Source of the DNA: JANOAR01 sp031411235 | GTDB lineage: Bacteria > Verrucomicrobiota > Verrucomicrobiia > Verrucomicrobiales > Verrucomicrobiaceae | Length of the DNA: 45,583 nucleotides | NCBI GenBank assembly: GCA_031411235.1 | Contig: JANOAR010000130.1 | Span: 1-45,583 of the forward strand | Direction: 5' to 3' | Shown here: piece by piece, positions 17,989 through 25,607 of the stretch | Layout of the letters: the number at the start of each line of letters is the position of its first letter | Position numbering within the stretch: the first letter of the stretch is position 1 | Made by a program: the position numbers and the translations under genes | The notes under the pieces: generated by a model | Database searches by the model: none | Seen by the model: only the letters and a program-made list of their open reading frames with translations | What the model was told of the DNA's origin: nothing

Positions 17989-19548
17989 TCACCGTCCGCG
18001 ATTGAGTTCAGCCACGCCCCAGTAGCCACCGATGATGTGGGGGAATTTGCCAGGGGTGACGTGGTAGTGCCAGCCGCGTTCGTCATCGTGATGGATGTTG
18101 AATTCGTTGATGGGGTTGGTCGTCGCGTCTTTTGCTAGCAGGCCGCTGGACTCATACGGGCCGTAGATCGGATAGCCGTCGTAGGCGAAGCCGATGAGCG
18201 GTGAGTGCTCGCTGCCGTCGTCCGACCAGGGAGATTTGATGCACACGGGATACTTGTGATAGTGATACTGTGCACGCGGGGATGGATGGCCGCAGCAGCG
18301 ATCCAAGCGCCACACGGCATCGGCATCGAGCAGGTGATCGAAGGGATTAAAGAAGACGATGCCATTGACCGCGACGCCGATGGGGCCGCCGGGCAGGGCA
18401 TGGTTGTTGTTGGTCGCGTCCTTCATCGCGAGGTGCTGCGGATTCTCCTTTGGCTCCAAGGGAATGCGGGTCGTTGTGTGCTTCTCTTGAATGTAGTTCG
18501 GGTTGCCATCGAGGTAGCGGCCTCGGTCGGGAAACACACCAGTGGGATGATTCGGCAAGCCTCGGGAGCGGACGATCATGTGTGTCTTGTCGAAGGCGAT
18601 GACGAGGTTGTCAGCGATGAACTCATCCTCCTGCACCATGTCGTTGTTTGCATCGAGATAGCCTTTGCGCAGCCACGCCGTCATGTTGTCGATGAAGGGA
18701 GTTTCGAGCTGCGAACTGAGATAAAACAAGCGATCCGCGTTGGTGTGATTGAACTCCGCAGGTGGCGTGCGCTCTCCACCTTTCGGGTCGTAATACCAGC
18801 GTCCGCCGAGAGCGATCATCGTCTTCACGGCGTCTTTGCTGAGTCGTGCTTTGTGATTCGCAGGGGGTGCGTAGTCGGCTGGCACGGGGATGGCGCTGAG
18901 TTGCATCTCGCTGATCCAGCACTCGGCGGCGGCGTTGGTTTCTTTGCCATTGCCGAATCCGACACTGAGCGTGAGTGCATCCACTTCTGGGAAGGGCGTG
19001 TGGAATTCGAGATCAAACGAGCGCCAAGTGGCAGGGCCGAGGTTCTTGTTCGTGCCTTTGTCGGCGAGGGTTTGGCGGTCTTGGGCGATGAGGCCGGAGA
19101 GATCGCGCGTGATGTGATCGAGCGCGTTGGTGCCATCGTCGCAGAAGAACTCGACCTTGAGATATAGCGCATCGTTCTCGATGGGGAACTCAGGCTGAAC
19201 TAAGGCAAGCACACGCAGGCGAAACCAACGTCCATCCTCGGATTTGAGGCCCTTCACGGAGGTGGTGACGGCGGCTTCGTGTTTGCCGTCTTTGTTGAAA
19301 TCACCACCTGCGATGAGGCGCACGCCGTGGCCGTTCTTCTCGTTGTTCGGATTGCCGAAGACACCGAACTCAGCATCACCAGTGAGGGTGAATTCGGCAG
19401 GAGTCGCTGAGGTGTCTCGGGCTGCGTGGAAGATTCCGTGCGGCGTGAAGTGCTTCGTCTCGGCCATGCTGCGACCTTGAAGAAGGATGAAGCTCAAGGT
19501 CGCTGTGCTAACGATGCTGCGGACGAGTGAGGTGACGCGAGTGATCAT
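17989..19548 (-). CDS. secreted YHYH-domain protein
   Basis: 519 residues with an N-terminal signal peptide (hydrophobic run about 13-28). The C-terminal part carries the signature that names the family, QYHYHKYP, together with GFAYDGYPIYGPY and GWHYHVTPGKFPHIIGGY; these His/Tyr-rich motifs suggest metal binding. The middle has EF-hand-like acidic text (DANNDMVQEDEF) and the N-terminal third resembles a beta-sandwich. Biochemical function of YHYH proteins is not established. Its ATG overlaps the stop of the upstream sugar isomerase-like gene by 4 bases, so they are co-translated. Confidence 0.8.
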   Translation of the reverse strand: MITRVTSLVRSIVSTATLSFILLQGRSMAETKHFTPHGIFHAARDTSATPAEFTLTGDAEFGVFGNPNNEKNGHGVRLIAGGDFNKDGKHEAAVTTSVKGLKSEDGRWFRLRVLALVQPEFPIENDALYLKVEFFCDDGTNALDHITRDLSGLIAQDRQTLADKGTNKNLGPATWRSFDLEFHTPFPEVDALTLSVGFGNGKETNAAAECWISEMQLSAIPVPADYAPPANHKARLSKDAVKTMIALGGRWYYDPKGGERTPPAEFNHTNADRLFYLSSQLETPFIDNMTAWLRKGYLDANNDMVQEDEFIADNLVIAFDKTHMIVRSRGLPNHPTGVFPDRGRYLDGNPNYIQEKHTTTRIPLEPKENPQHLAMKDATNNNHALPGGPIGVAVNGIVFFNPFDHLLDADAVWRLDRCCGHPSPRAQYHYHKYPVCIKSPWSDDGSEHSPLIGFAYDGYPIYGPYESSGLLAKDATTNPINEFNIHHDDERGWHYHVTPGKFPHIIGGYWGVAELNRGR

Positions 19549-20501
19549 GGGACGTCCACCTCCTCTATCGCCAGTCGTAGCTCTGTGAGCATCTTCGCAG
19601 CCTCAATCGCCGTGTCGTAATCCTGCCGCTTCATGGATAGCGTCTCGATGGGTAGATAACCGCGATAGCCGGACTGGTGGATGATGCGGATGAGCTTCTT
19701 CATGTCCACGCGGGGTGAGTCTGTGGTGCTCCCCATGGTTTCTTTGATCTGCCAGTTCACGGCATACGGGGCCATGAGGGCGATGTCGGCATAGGGATCA
19801 GGGGTGATGTATTTGCCCGTGTCCACCAGCGCGGCACACCAGTCGTGATTCACGCGCTTCAGTAGGCTCAAATGCTCGGCTCCGGTGCTGATGAAGTCGC
19901 CGTGATTTTGCACCGCGACGACGACGCCAAATTTTTCGCCATGTGCCGCGCACTCGCGCAGAGCTTTGGCCATCCATGCTTCCACGGCATCTCGTGTGGC
20001 CCCACCCGCAGCTTGTTGCCAATTCTTGAATGGCTGCTGTGAGTCCGCAAAGGCACGGACGGCAGGCGCACCGAGTTTGGCCGCGACTTCGATCCAGGTT
20101 TTGATGCGCTGCACTCCTTCATCGCGCACGGCTTTGTTTGCGGTGGTGAAGTCGTTGCGCACTCCCGTGCCGCTGATGCCCAGACCGAGGTTGAAGGCAT
20201 GGCGCTTGAGCTTGATGAGGTAATCATCCGCCGGTGCCTTGGGATAGCCGGGGAAGAAATATCCGGTCAGATCCACGGCATCGAAATCATGCTTCGCGCA
20301 GAAGTCACAGACACCAAAGAGATCCACGCCCTGGCTCGCGTCCTTGGCATTCGCATTGAGCTGTTCGAGGAACGAATACGCATTGAGCGAGGTGCGCAGA
20401 TGCGCCCCGCCGCTACGCTTGATCGGGGCGAAGTCAGCATTGGCAGATGCGGCGAATGGCAGCAAAGCGGCGTGTTTGAGGAAGGTGCGGCGTGAAGGCA
20501 T
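19545..20501 (-). CDS. sugar phosphate isomerase/epimerase-like TIM-barrel protein, Tat-exported
   Basis: 318 residues from the ATG at 20501. MPSRRTFLKHAALLPFAA is a twin-arginine signal (SRRTFLK), so the protein is probably exported folded. The rest matches the xylose isomerase-like barrel (AP endonuclease 2 superfamily): FDAVDLTGYFFPGYP, GTGVRNDF, VVVAVQNHGDF, CAALVDTGKY, INWQIKE-type text and RGYLPIETLS, with His/Asp/Glu placed as in metal-binding members. The substrate is unknown. It starts a two-gene operon with the YHYH protein. A longer frame up to 20630 exists but the Tat signal fixes this start. Confidence 0.82.
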   Translation of the reverse strand: MPSRRTFLKHAALLPFAASANADFAPIKRSGGAHLRTSLNAYSFLEQLNANAKDASQGVDLFGVCDFCAKHDFDAVDLTGYFFPGYPKAPADDYLIKLKRHAFNLGLGISGTGVRNDFTTANKAVRDEGVQRIKTWIEVAAKLGAPAVRAFADSQQPFKNWQQAAGGATRDAVEAWMAKALRECAAHGEKFGVVVAVQNHGDFISTGAEHLSLLKRVNHDWCAALVDTGKYITPDPYADIALMAPYAVNWQIKETMGSTTDSPRVDMKKLIRIIHQSGYRGYLPIETLSMKRQDYDTAIEAAKMLTELRLAIEEVDVP

Positions 20502-20534
20502 AATGAAGCGGATTACCTGGAAGCTGGCACGGTG

Positions 20535-20590
20535 AACCTTACGGCAAGGTGACACTGCCAATATTGATTTCGTCATCGAAGCGTAAGGTT
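20535..20590. promoter_or_regulatory. 9 bp inverted repeat upstream of the response regulator
   Basis: AACCTTACG at 20535-20543 and its exact reverse complement CGTAAGGTT at 20582-20590 flank 38 bp between the divergent isomerase and response-regulator genes. A smaller repeat ACCTT-N5-AAGGT sits at 20536-20550. This is a candidate binding region for the OmpR-type regulator encoded just downstream; function is inferred. Confidence 0.35.
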
Positions 20591-20613
20591 TGCGGGTTAC
20601 TCTGCGCCTCGCC

Positions 20614-21264
20614 ATGCGCTTGCTCATCATTGAAGACGAACTCGACCTGCTCCGTGCGCTCTCGCGGGCGCTGCGGGAGGATGGCTATGCGGTGGACACA
20701 GCGGAGGATGGTGAGGATGGGAGCTACAAGGCGCTGGCCAATGATTACGACGCCATCGTGCTCGACTGGATGCTGCCGATCATCAATGGTCTCGGCGTGC
20801 TCACAGCGCTGCGGCAAAAGAAGCGCACCCCCGTCATCATGCTCACGGCGAAGGGCTCGGTGAATCATCGCATCGAGGGGCTGAAGGCTGGGGCAGATGA
20901 TTACCTCGCGAAGCCCTTTGATGTGAATGAACTGCGGGCGCGGTTGCAGGCTCTCATCCGCCGCTCGGCAGGGCAAGCTCGCGATCAAATCATCATCGGC
21001 GAGGTGAGTGTGGATACTTGGGGGAAGAACGTCACGCTCGCTGGTTCGCCAGTTGCGTTGACCGCTCGCGAGTATGCGCTGGTGGAATACTTGGCGCTGC
21101 GGCGTGGCAAGATGGTGAGCCGAACGGAGTTGTTCGAACACCTCTTTGATGAGAATGAAGACTCGCTCTCGAACCTGCTGGATGTGCGCGTCTCGCTGGT
21201 GCGCAAGAAGCTGGGCGCGGACTTTATCCAGACGAAACGCGGGCAAGGCTACTGCATCCCATGA
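20614..21264 (+). CDS. OmpR-family two-component response regulator
   Basis: 216 residues from ATG 20614, where the receiver domain opens with MRLLIIEDE. Asp51 in IVLDWMLP is the phosphorylation site; Glu7/Asp8 coordinate Mg, and the conserved Lys is in YLAKPFD (about 101). The C-terminal winged helix shows ALTAREYALVEYLALRRG, VSRTELFEHLF and KRGQGYCIP. It overlaps the histidine kinase by 4 bases (ATGA), the usual cognate-pair arrangement. The resemblance is to QseB/CusR-like regulators paired with heavy-metal or envelope sensors, but the signal cannot be told. Confidence 0.92.
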   Translation: MRLLIIEDELDLLRALSRALREDGYAVDTAEDGEDGSYKALANDYDAIVLDWMLPIINGLGVLTALRQKKRTPVIMLTAKGSVNHRIEGLKAGADDYLAKPFDVNELRARLQALIRRSAGQARDQIIIGEVSVDTWGKNVTLAGSPVALTAREYALVEYLALRRGKMVSRTELFEHLFDENEDSLSNLLDVRVSLVRKKLGADFIQTKRGQGYCIP

Positions 21265-22649
21265 AACTACCCGTGCTCTCCATTCGCGCTCGCATCCAGC
21301 TCTGGCATGGACTGCTGCTGGTGTGCATTCTCGGAGCGCTGGGCATCGCGGCGTGGCGGTTGCGCTGGCAGGATGAGCTGCGCCGCGTGGATCGGGAGAT
21401 TGATGAGGTTCTGTCCCAAATGCACGACGTTCTCGGCTCCACCCGACAGCGTGATGAGACGCGAAAGCCCGCGTCTGCACCAGCGAGTTTTGCCATGCCC
21501 GAGGCGCTGGCCGGGCGTGTGGCAGCACACGGCGGCTACTATGTTTTGTGGTCACGCTTTGGCCTTGTTGTCGCGAGTTCAGAACATGCGCCAGCCTCAC
21601 TCGCGATGCCAAAGATCGAGCCCGGTGCCAGCATCATCACGCACACACGAGGCAACGGTGATGTGCGTGAGGGCTACCTTTTTACACCACCGGGCGAGTG
21701 CTTGTTTGTCGGGGTGTCCATCTCCGCCGAGCGGGCGGCACTGGTGCAGTTTGGCTGGTGGCTCTTTGCGTTCGGTGGTGGCGTGCTTGGTATCGGAATG
21801 CTGGTGGATGCCTGGATCGTGCGGCGAGCGATCCAGCCGGTGGAAGACATCATCAGCGCCGCCGAGCGCATCAGCCACGGCAAGCTCTCCACACGCATCG
21901 AGTCCGACACAACGAGCGCCGAACTCGAACGCCTCACCCGCGTGCTCAACAGCACCTTCGCCAGCCTGGATCAAGCATTCACCCAGCAGACGCAATTCAG
22001 CGCCGATGTCGCGCACGAGCTGCGCACGCCTGTCTCCGTGCTCATTGCCGAGTCACAGATTGCGCTCGAACGCGAGCGCAGTGGCGAGGATTACCGCGAC
22101 ACCATCGCCACCTGCCTACGCTCCGCACAGCGCATGGGCGGACTCATCGAATCGCTGCTCGACCTCGCGCAAATCCAGTCCGTCGCGCACGCACAACACT
22201 CCCCCTGTGACCTCGCTGCCCTGACCAACGAAGTCATCAACAGCCTGCGCAGCACTGCCGCAGCGCAGGGCATTGAACTTCGCTGCACGCTCGCCGATGC
22301 CCCATGCGAGGGTAATGCAGCGCAGCTCAAGCAAGTCATCGCCAACCTGATCAACAACGCTATCCAGCACAACCAACGCGCTGGTCACGCCATCATCGAA
22401 ACCAGCCTCGATCAAAATCACGCCATGCTCCGCGTGAGCAACACCGGCCCCGGCATTGCACCCGAAGACCTGCCTCACATCTTCGAGCGCTTCTACCGCA
22501 CCGACACCTCCCGCAGCCGCAAGACCGGCGGTGCAGGTCTAGGCCTCGCCATCAGCAAAGCGATTGCTGACGCGCACGGAGCAAGCCTCAGCGTCGAGAG
22601 CACGCCCGGAGTGATGACGACTGTGCGATGCACGTTCAGCGAGGTCTGA
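21261..22649 (+). CDS. sensor histidine kinase, HAMP type
   Basis: 462 residues. Membrane segments at about 15-35 and 160-185 enclose a periplasmic sensor of about 125 residues. HAMP follows (about 185-240: RRAIQPVEDIISAAERIS). The HisKA H-box is SADVAHELRTPVS with His252. The ATPase domain has the N box NLINNAIQHN, G1 VSNTGPGI, F box IFERFYRTD and G2 GGAGLGLAI. A QseC/CusS-like sensor transferring phosphate to the regulator with which it overlaps. The ligand is unknown. Confidence 0.92.
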   Translation: MKLPVLSIRARIQLWHGLLLVCILGALGIAAWRLRWQDELRRVDREIDEVLSQMHDVLGSTRQRDETRKPASAPASFAMPEALAGRVAAHGGYYVLWSRFGLVVASSEHAPASLAMPKIEPGASIITHTRGNGDVREGYLFTPPGECLFVGVSISAERAALVQFGWWLFAFGGGVLGIGMLVDAWIVRRAIQPVEDIISAAERISHGKLSTRIESDTTSAELERLTRVLNSTFASLDQAFTQQTQFSADVAHELRTPVSVLIAESQIALERERSGEDYRDTIATCLRSAQRMGGLIESLLDLAQIQSVAHAQHSPCDLAALTNEVINSLRSTAAAQGIELRCTLADAPCEGNAAQLKQVIANLINNAIQHNQRAGHAIIETSLDQNHAMLRVSNTGPGIAPEDLPHIFERFYRTDTSRSRKTGGAGLGLAISKAIADAHGASLSVESTPGVMTTVRCTFSEV

Positions 22650-22716
22650 AGGGCTAGTGGTTGACTGCTGAGCCACCTGCAAAACCCAGTTTCCGAAGCA
22701 AGAGCTTCCCAGCCAC

Positions 22717-22745
22717 TTGACTCGTAGTTTAACTCCGTGTATTTC
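22717..22745 (+). promoter_or_regulatory. methylase promoter with a controller operator in its spacer
   Basis: TTGACT (22717-22722) and TATTTC (22740-22745) are spaced by exactly 17 bp, and the spacer (22723-22739) is CGTAGTTTAACTCCGTG, with the symmetric core AGTT-T-AACT. The same 17-mer with one change lies upstream of the controller gene on the other strand (25568-25552). Binding there would block RNA polymerase, so the methylase is likely repressed by the controller. The ATG at 22753 is 8 bases beyond the -10 box, pointing to a leaderless mRNA. Confidence 0.7.
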
Positions 22746-22752
22746 ATTCGCA

Positions 22753-24495
22753 ATGAAGCTCCAAGAAGGCCAGACATTTCTCTCGCTATATCTCGATCCA
22801 GGGCGGGTCGAGTATGCTGCTGGATCGGCTAGTGAGGCAGCTTCGAGCGAAGACTGGCAGCGGGAGACAAAGTTGCTGGGGCAAGTGGCAACGCCTTCTC
22901 GTGTGGCTTCGCTAATGGCTCGGTGGGTGATGTCGGCCAAGCCTGAAGTGGTGCTCGATCCGGCGGCGGGGTTGGGAAATTTGCTCCATGCTTGTGCCGC
23001 AATTCGCGATGGTGTGAAGCTGGTCGCCGTGGAACGGGATGAGACCACCTTCCAGCAGGCGAAGCACACGGCACCGTATGGCACAAAGCTGATCCTGGCC
23101 GATTACTTGTTTGCGGAGTCGGGACAGTTCACGGGCATCATTGCCAACCCACCGTATGTGAAGTCGCAGCGGCTCGAATACTCCGACGCTGAGTGGCGCT
23201 ACTTCGATGAGCGTTTCGGTGTGCCACTGGATCGGCTGACGAACTTGTATGCGATCTTCCTGCTCAAGATTTGGGAAGACTTGGCTCCAGGCGGACGGGC
23301 GGCAGTGTTATTGCCTGCTGAGTTCATGAACGCGAACTTTGGTGAGGAGATCAAGGACCGGTTGCTCAAGGAGATGCGCCCTGCTGGCCTGATTGTCTTT
23401 GCGCCTGAGCTGAACTTGTTTGCTGATGCGCTTACGACGAGCGCGATTATCTTCCTGGAGCGAGGTGGGGCGAAGGATCGTCATGTGAAGGCAATCAAGG
23501 CATCGTCGCTTGAGTCGGCAGAGCTATTTGTCAGTGACCTGCTCGGAGAGATGGAAAGCTCGTCAGCTCAGACCGTTCACGATTTGCGTAACTTCGAACC
23601 ACGCGAGAAATGGCTGAATACCTTGCTGGAGAACGAGCCATCGAAAGACGTGCATCATCTGACTCGGAAGATTGGCGATTACTTTCAGTGTCGGCGAGGC
23701 ATTGCGACAGGAGCCAACGACTTTTTCTGCCTGAGCGAGTCGCTTCTGCGAGAGCATCGGCTGACTCAAGAGCACATCGAGGCTTGCGTCACGAAGGCGA
23801 CCGATGCGGATGGAATCGTCTTCACTCGACGCAAGTTGGACAATTTGGCGAACTCTGACCGACGCTGTTACTTGCTCAGTCCACGAGTGAATGGAGCTGA
23901 ACTGGATTCCTATCTTCGCTCGGGTCAAGAGCTTGGAATTCACGAGCGGCACCTGCCGAGCCATCGTCCTATTTGGTATCAGCCGGAAAACCGTGCTGTG
24001 GCGGCTGTGTGGGTAGCCGTGTTCTCGCGTGAGACGGTGAAATTCATCCTCAACACGTCAGGTGCAAAAAACCTCACCTGCTTCCACGGTCTGTATGCTC
24101 GCGAAGGTAAAACGAGTCTCGCGCCCTTGCTGGTTCTTTTCCTCAACAGCTCCTGGGGGCGCATCGCTTTCTCGCAGGTGAACCGCTTCTACGGTGATGG
24201 TTTGAACAAGCTGGAACCGAAGGATGTGGAAGCCATGCCTTGCCCGACGTTGCCAGCGCAAACGGCAGAGCAAGCACAGCAGCTCACCGCCCGCCTTATT
24301 GAGCTTGAGTCAGTGGCGGATGACGAACGTCGTCGCATCATGGATCAAATGGCCGCCGAGATGCTTGGCCTACCGTTGATCGAGACGACCCAGGTTATAT
24401 TGCAGGCAGAAGCACACGTCGCGCCGCCTCAGCGTCCAACGAAAAGCCCCCGCCGCGCGGCACCACGAAAGCGTCGTGCCGTCCCAGTTCCGTGA
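22753..24495 (+). CDS. type II N6-adenine DNA methyltransferase (partner of an AccI-like endonuclease)
   Basis: 580 residues from ATG 22753. SAM-binding motif I is VLDPAAGLGNLLHA (about 75-88) and the catalytic motif IV is IIANPPYV with Asn132, giving the gamma-class Eco57I/TaqI arrangement with a C-terminal specificity region (about 290-500, ending GDGLNKLEPKDVEAMPCP). It would methylate adenine in the recognition site and protect the host from the endonuclease. It converges on the endonuclease gene, and the last 101 bases of each overlap on opposite strands; the basic Pro/Arg-rich tail of the methylase is encoded there. Transcription probably starts almost at the ATG from a promoter with a controller operator. 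Confidence 0.88.
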   Translation: MKLQEGQTFLSLYLDPGRVEYAAGSASEAASSEDWQRETKLLGQVATPSRVASLMARWVMSAKPEVVLDPAAGLGNLLHACAAIRDGVKLVAVERDETTFQQAKHTAPYGTKLILADYLFAESGQFTGIIANPPYVKSQRLEYSDAEWRYFDERFGVPLDRLTNLYAIFLLKIWEDLAPGGRAAVLLPAEFMNANFGEEIKDRLLKEMRPAGLIVFAPELNLFADALTTSAIIFLERGGAKDRHVKAIKASSLESAELFVSDLLGEMESSSAQTVHDLRNFEPREKWLNTLLENEPSKDVHHLTRKIGDYFQCRRGIATGANDFFCLSESLLREHRLTQEHIEACVTKATDADGIVFTRRKLDNLANSDRRCYLLSPRVNGAELDSYLRSGQELGIHERHLPSHRPIWYQPENRAVAAVWVAVFSRETVKFILNTSGAKNLTCFHGLYAREGKTSLAPLLVLFLNSSWGRIAFSQVNRFYGDGLNKLEPKDVEAMPCPTLPAQTAEQAQQLTARLIELESVADDERRRIMDQMAAEMLGLPLIETTQVILQAEAHVAPPQRPTKSPRRAAPRKRRAVPVP

Positions 24496-25300
24496 CGCGA
24501 TGCTCGGCCTCGAATCGAGGCAATTCTGTGGCAGTGCCAATCTTGGCACCGCTGGTGATCGGGATCATGATCGTGGCCTTCTCCTGACTCTTGGCTGGTG
24601 TCTCGATGGTGAAACCCGTGCCGCTGGCGATGATGGAGAAGATGTCGAGGAAGTTGATGGCAAAGATCGAATCGAAGAACACTTGGCAGTAGCTCTGCAC
24701 CACACCGTAACGCTCCAACCAGCGATAAACGATGATGAGGTCTTCCACCTTCACGGTGAAGCTCGGCGTCTCACGAGCGGTCTTGTTACCTGCCTCACGC
24801 TGCTGCTGGCGCATTCGCATGTAGGTCAGAGCCCCGAACTTGCTGGAACGCACTTCGATGGAGGCGAGCGCCTGCTGCACGAGCACATCGCTATCATCGT
24901 GGCTCAGTTCAGAAATGTCTTCCGGCGCGGCTACATGGCCCGGCAGGATCAACAAGTCGGGCCGCTTGCCGAAGCATCGTGTTTCTTCGATGCCAGCCAG
25001 ATACCTCGCCTTGAACTCAGGATGGCCTGCGGCAATGCGATCCGTATTCCCATGCTGCACGATCTTCAAATCCGGGAACACAGGACGAAGCGCGAGAGAC
25101 AGACTGTGCTCCGCCCAATCACCCATCGCTCGATTCGCCAGGAACTCCGAGCGCGCATCTGTCGGCACCGTGATCTTCTTCGCAGGCGGCCTGCCTTCGC
25201 CGCCGAATTCCAAATGCCGCGCTTCGATGCCCTTCCGCTCCAGCGTCGCGATGACTCCAGGTAAGGTGCCCTTCAATCGAGCGAGGTAAGCGGTATTCAT
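24395..25300 (-). CDS. type II restriction endonuclease, probably AccI family
   Basis: 301 residues. The text RPDLLILPG (Asp115) and, 34 residues later, SIEVRSSKFGALTYM (Glu149, Arg151, Lys154) resembles a PD-(D/E)XK-type active site. SFTVKVEDLIIVYRWLERYG and QVFFDSIFAINFLDIF match my recollection of the AccI family (GT/MKAC), but I cannot exclude XamI or another related family. Its start overlaps the controller stop by 4 bases, so both are made from one mRNA activated by the controller. The 3' end overlaps the convergent methylase. Role: cuts unmethylated invading DNA. Confidence 0.65.
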   Translation of the reverse strand: MNTAYLARLKGTLPGVIATLERKGIEARHLEFGGEGRPPAKKITVPTDARSEFLANRAMGDWAEHSLSLALRPVFPDLKIVQHGNTDRIAAGHPEFKARYLAGIEETRCFGKRPDLLILPGHVAAPEDISELSHDDSDVLVQQALASIEVRSSKFGALTYMRMRQQQREAGNKTARETPSFTVKVEDLIIVYRWLERYGVVQSYCQVFFDSIFAINFLDIFSIIASGTGFTIETPAKSQEKATIMIPITSGAKIGTATELPRFEAEHRVTELGRHDAFVVPRGGGFSLDAEAARRVLLPAI

Positions 25301-25518
25301 CGCGGTTTCCTCCCGTCAAAGGTGAACAGATCACGAACCTCAATCTCAAGTGCATCCGCGAAGCCCTGGAGTCCAGCCACCGAAGGCGCATTCACGCCGC
25401 GCTCGACCAGACTGATGAACTCGACTGAGCAACCAATCACCTCCGCCAGAGCCTCCTGAGTGAGTCCCTGCTTCTTCCGTAACGCGGCAATTCGCTGTCC
25501 GAGCTTCTTCTGTAACAC
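25297..25518 (-). CDS. Xre-family controller (C) protein of the restriction-modification system
   Basis: 73 residues with GTG start. A single helix-turn-helix fills the protein: LGQRIAALRKKQGLTQEALAEVIG, SVEFISLVERGVNAPS and FADALEIEVRDLF, the usual C-protein layout. It precedes the endonuclease with a 4-base overlap. Two copies of an operator lie upstream, one of them over the start codon, and a third lies in the methylase promoter. In known systems such a protein first activates, then represses its own operon and may repress the methylase, delaying the nuclease after entry into a new host. No Shine-Dalgarno is present before the GTG, consistent with a leaderless transcript. Confidence 0.88.
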   Translation of the reverse strand: MLQKKLGQRIAALRKKQGLTQEALAEVIGCSVEFISLVERGVNAPSVAGLQGFADALEIEVRDLFTFDGRKPR

Positions 25519-25532
25519 GGAGCTTAGCTACC
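25516..25532 (-). promoter_or_regulatory. controller operator copy overlapping the C gene start
   Basis: Read on the minus strand it is GGTAGCTAAGCTCCGTG, with the symmetric core AGCT-A-AGCT, and its last GTG is the start codon of the controller. It is 36 bp from the second copy, centre to centre. By analogy with other C proteins this is the low-affinity, repressing site. Confidence 0.6.
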
Positions 25533-25551
25533 ACCTACCGTCGGCGATGAC

Positions 25552-25568
25552 CACGGAGCTAAACTACG
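25552..25568 (-). promoter_or_regulatory. controller operator copy upstream of the C/endonuclease promoter
   Basis: Minus strand CGTAGTTTAGCTCCGTG differs by one base from the methylase-promoter copy at 22723-22739. It is centred about 42 bases upstream of the GTG start, where a bound protein would contact polymerase; the -35 box there is poor, as expected for an activated promoter. Confidence 0.68.
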
Positions 25569-25607
25569 GCTTTCTTCAGATCGGCTAGAGTTCGGAGGCC
25601 GTGATTT

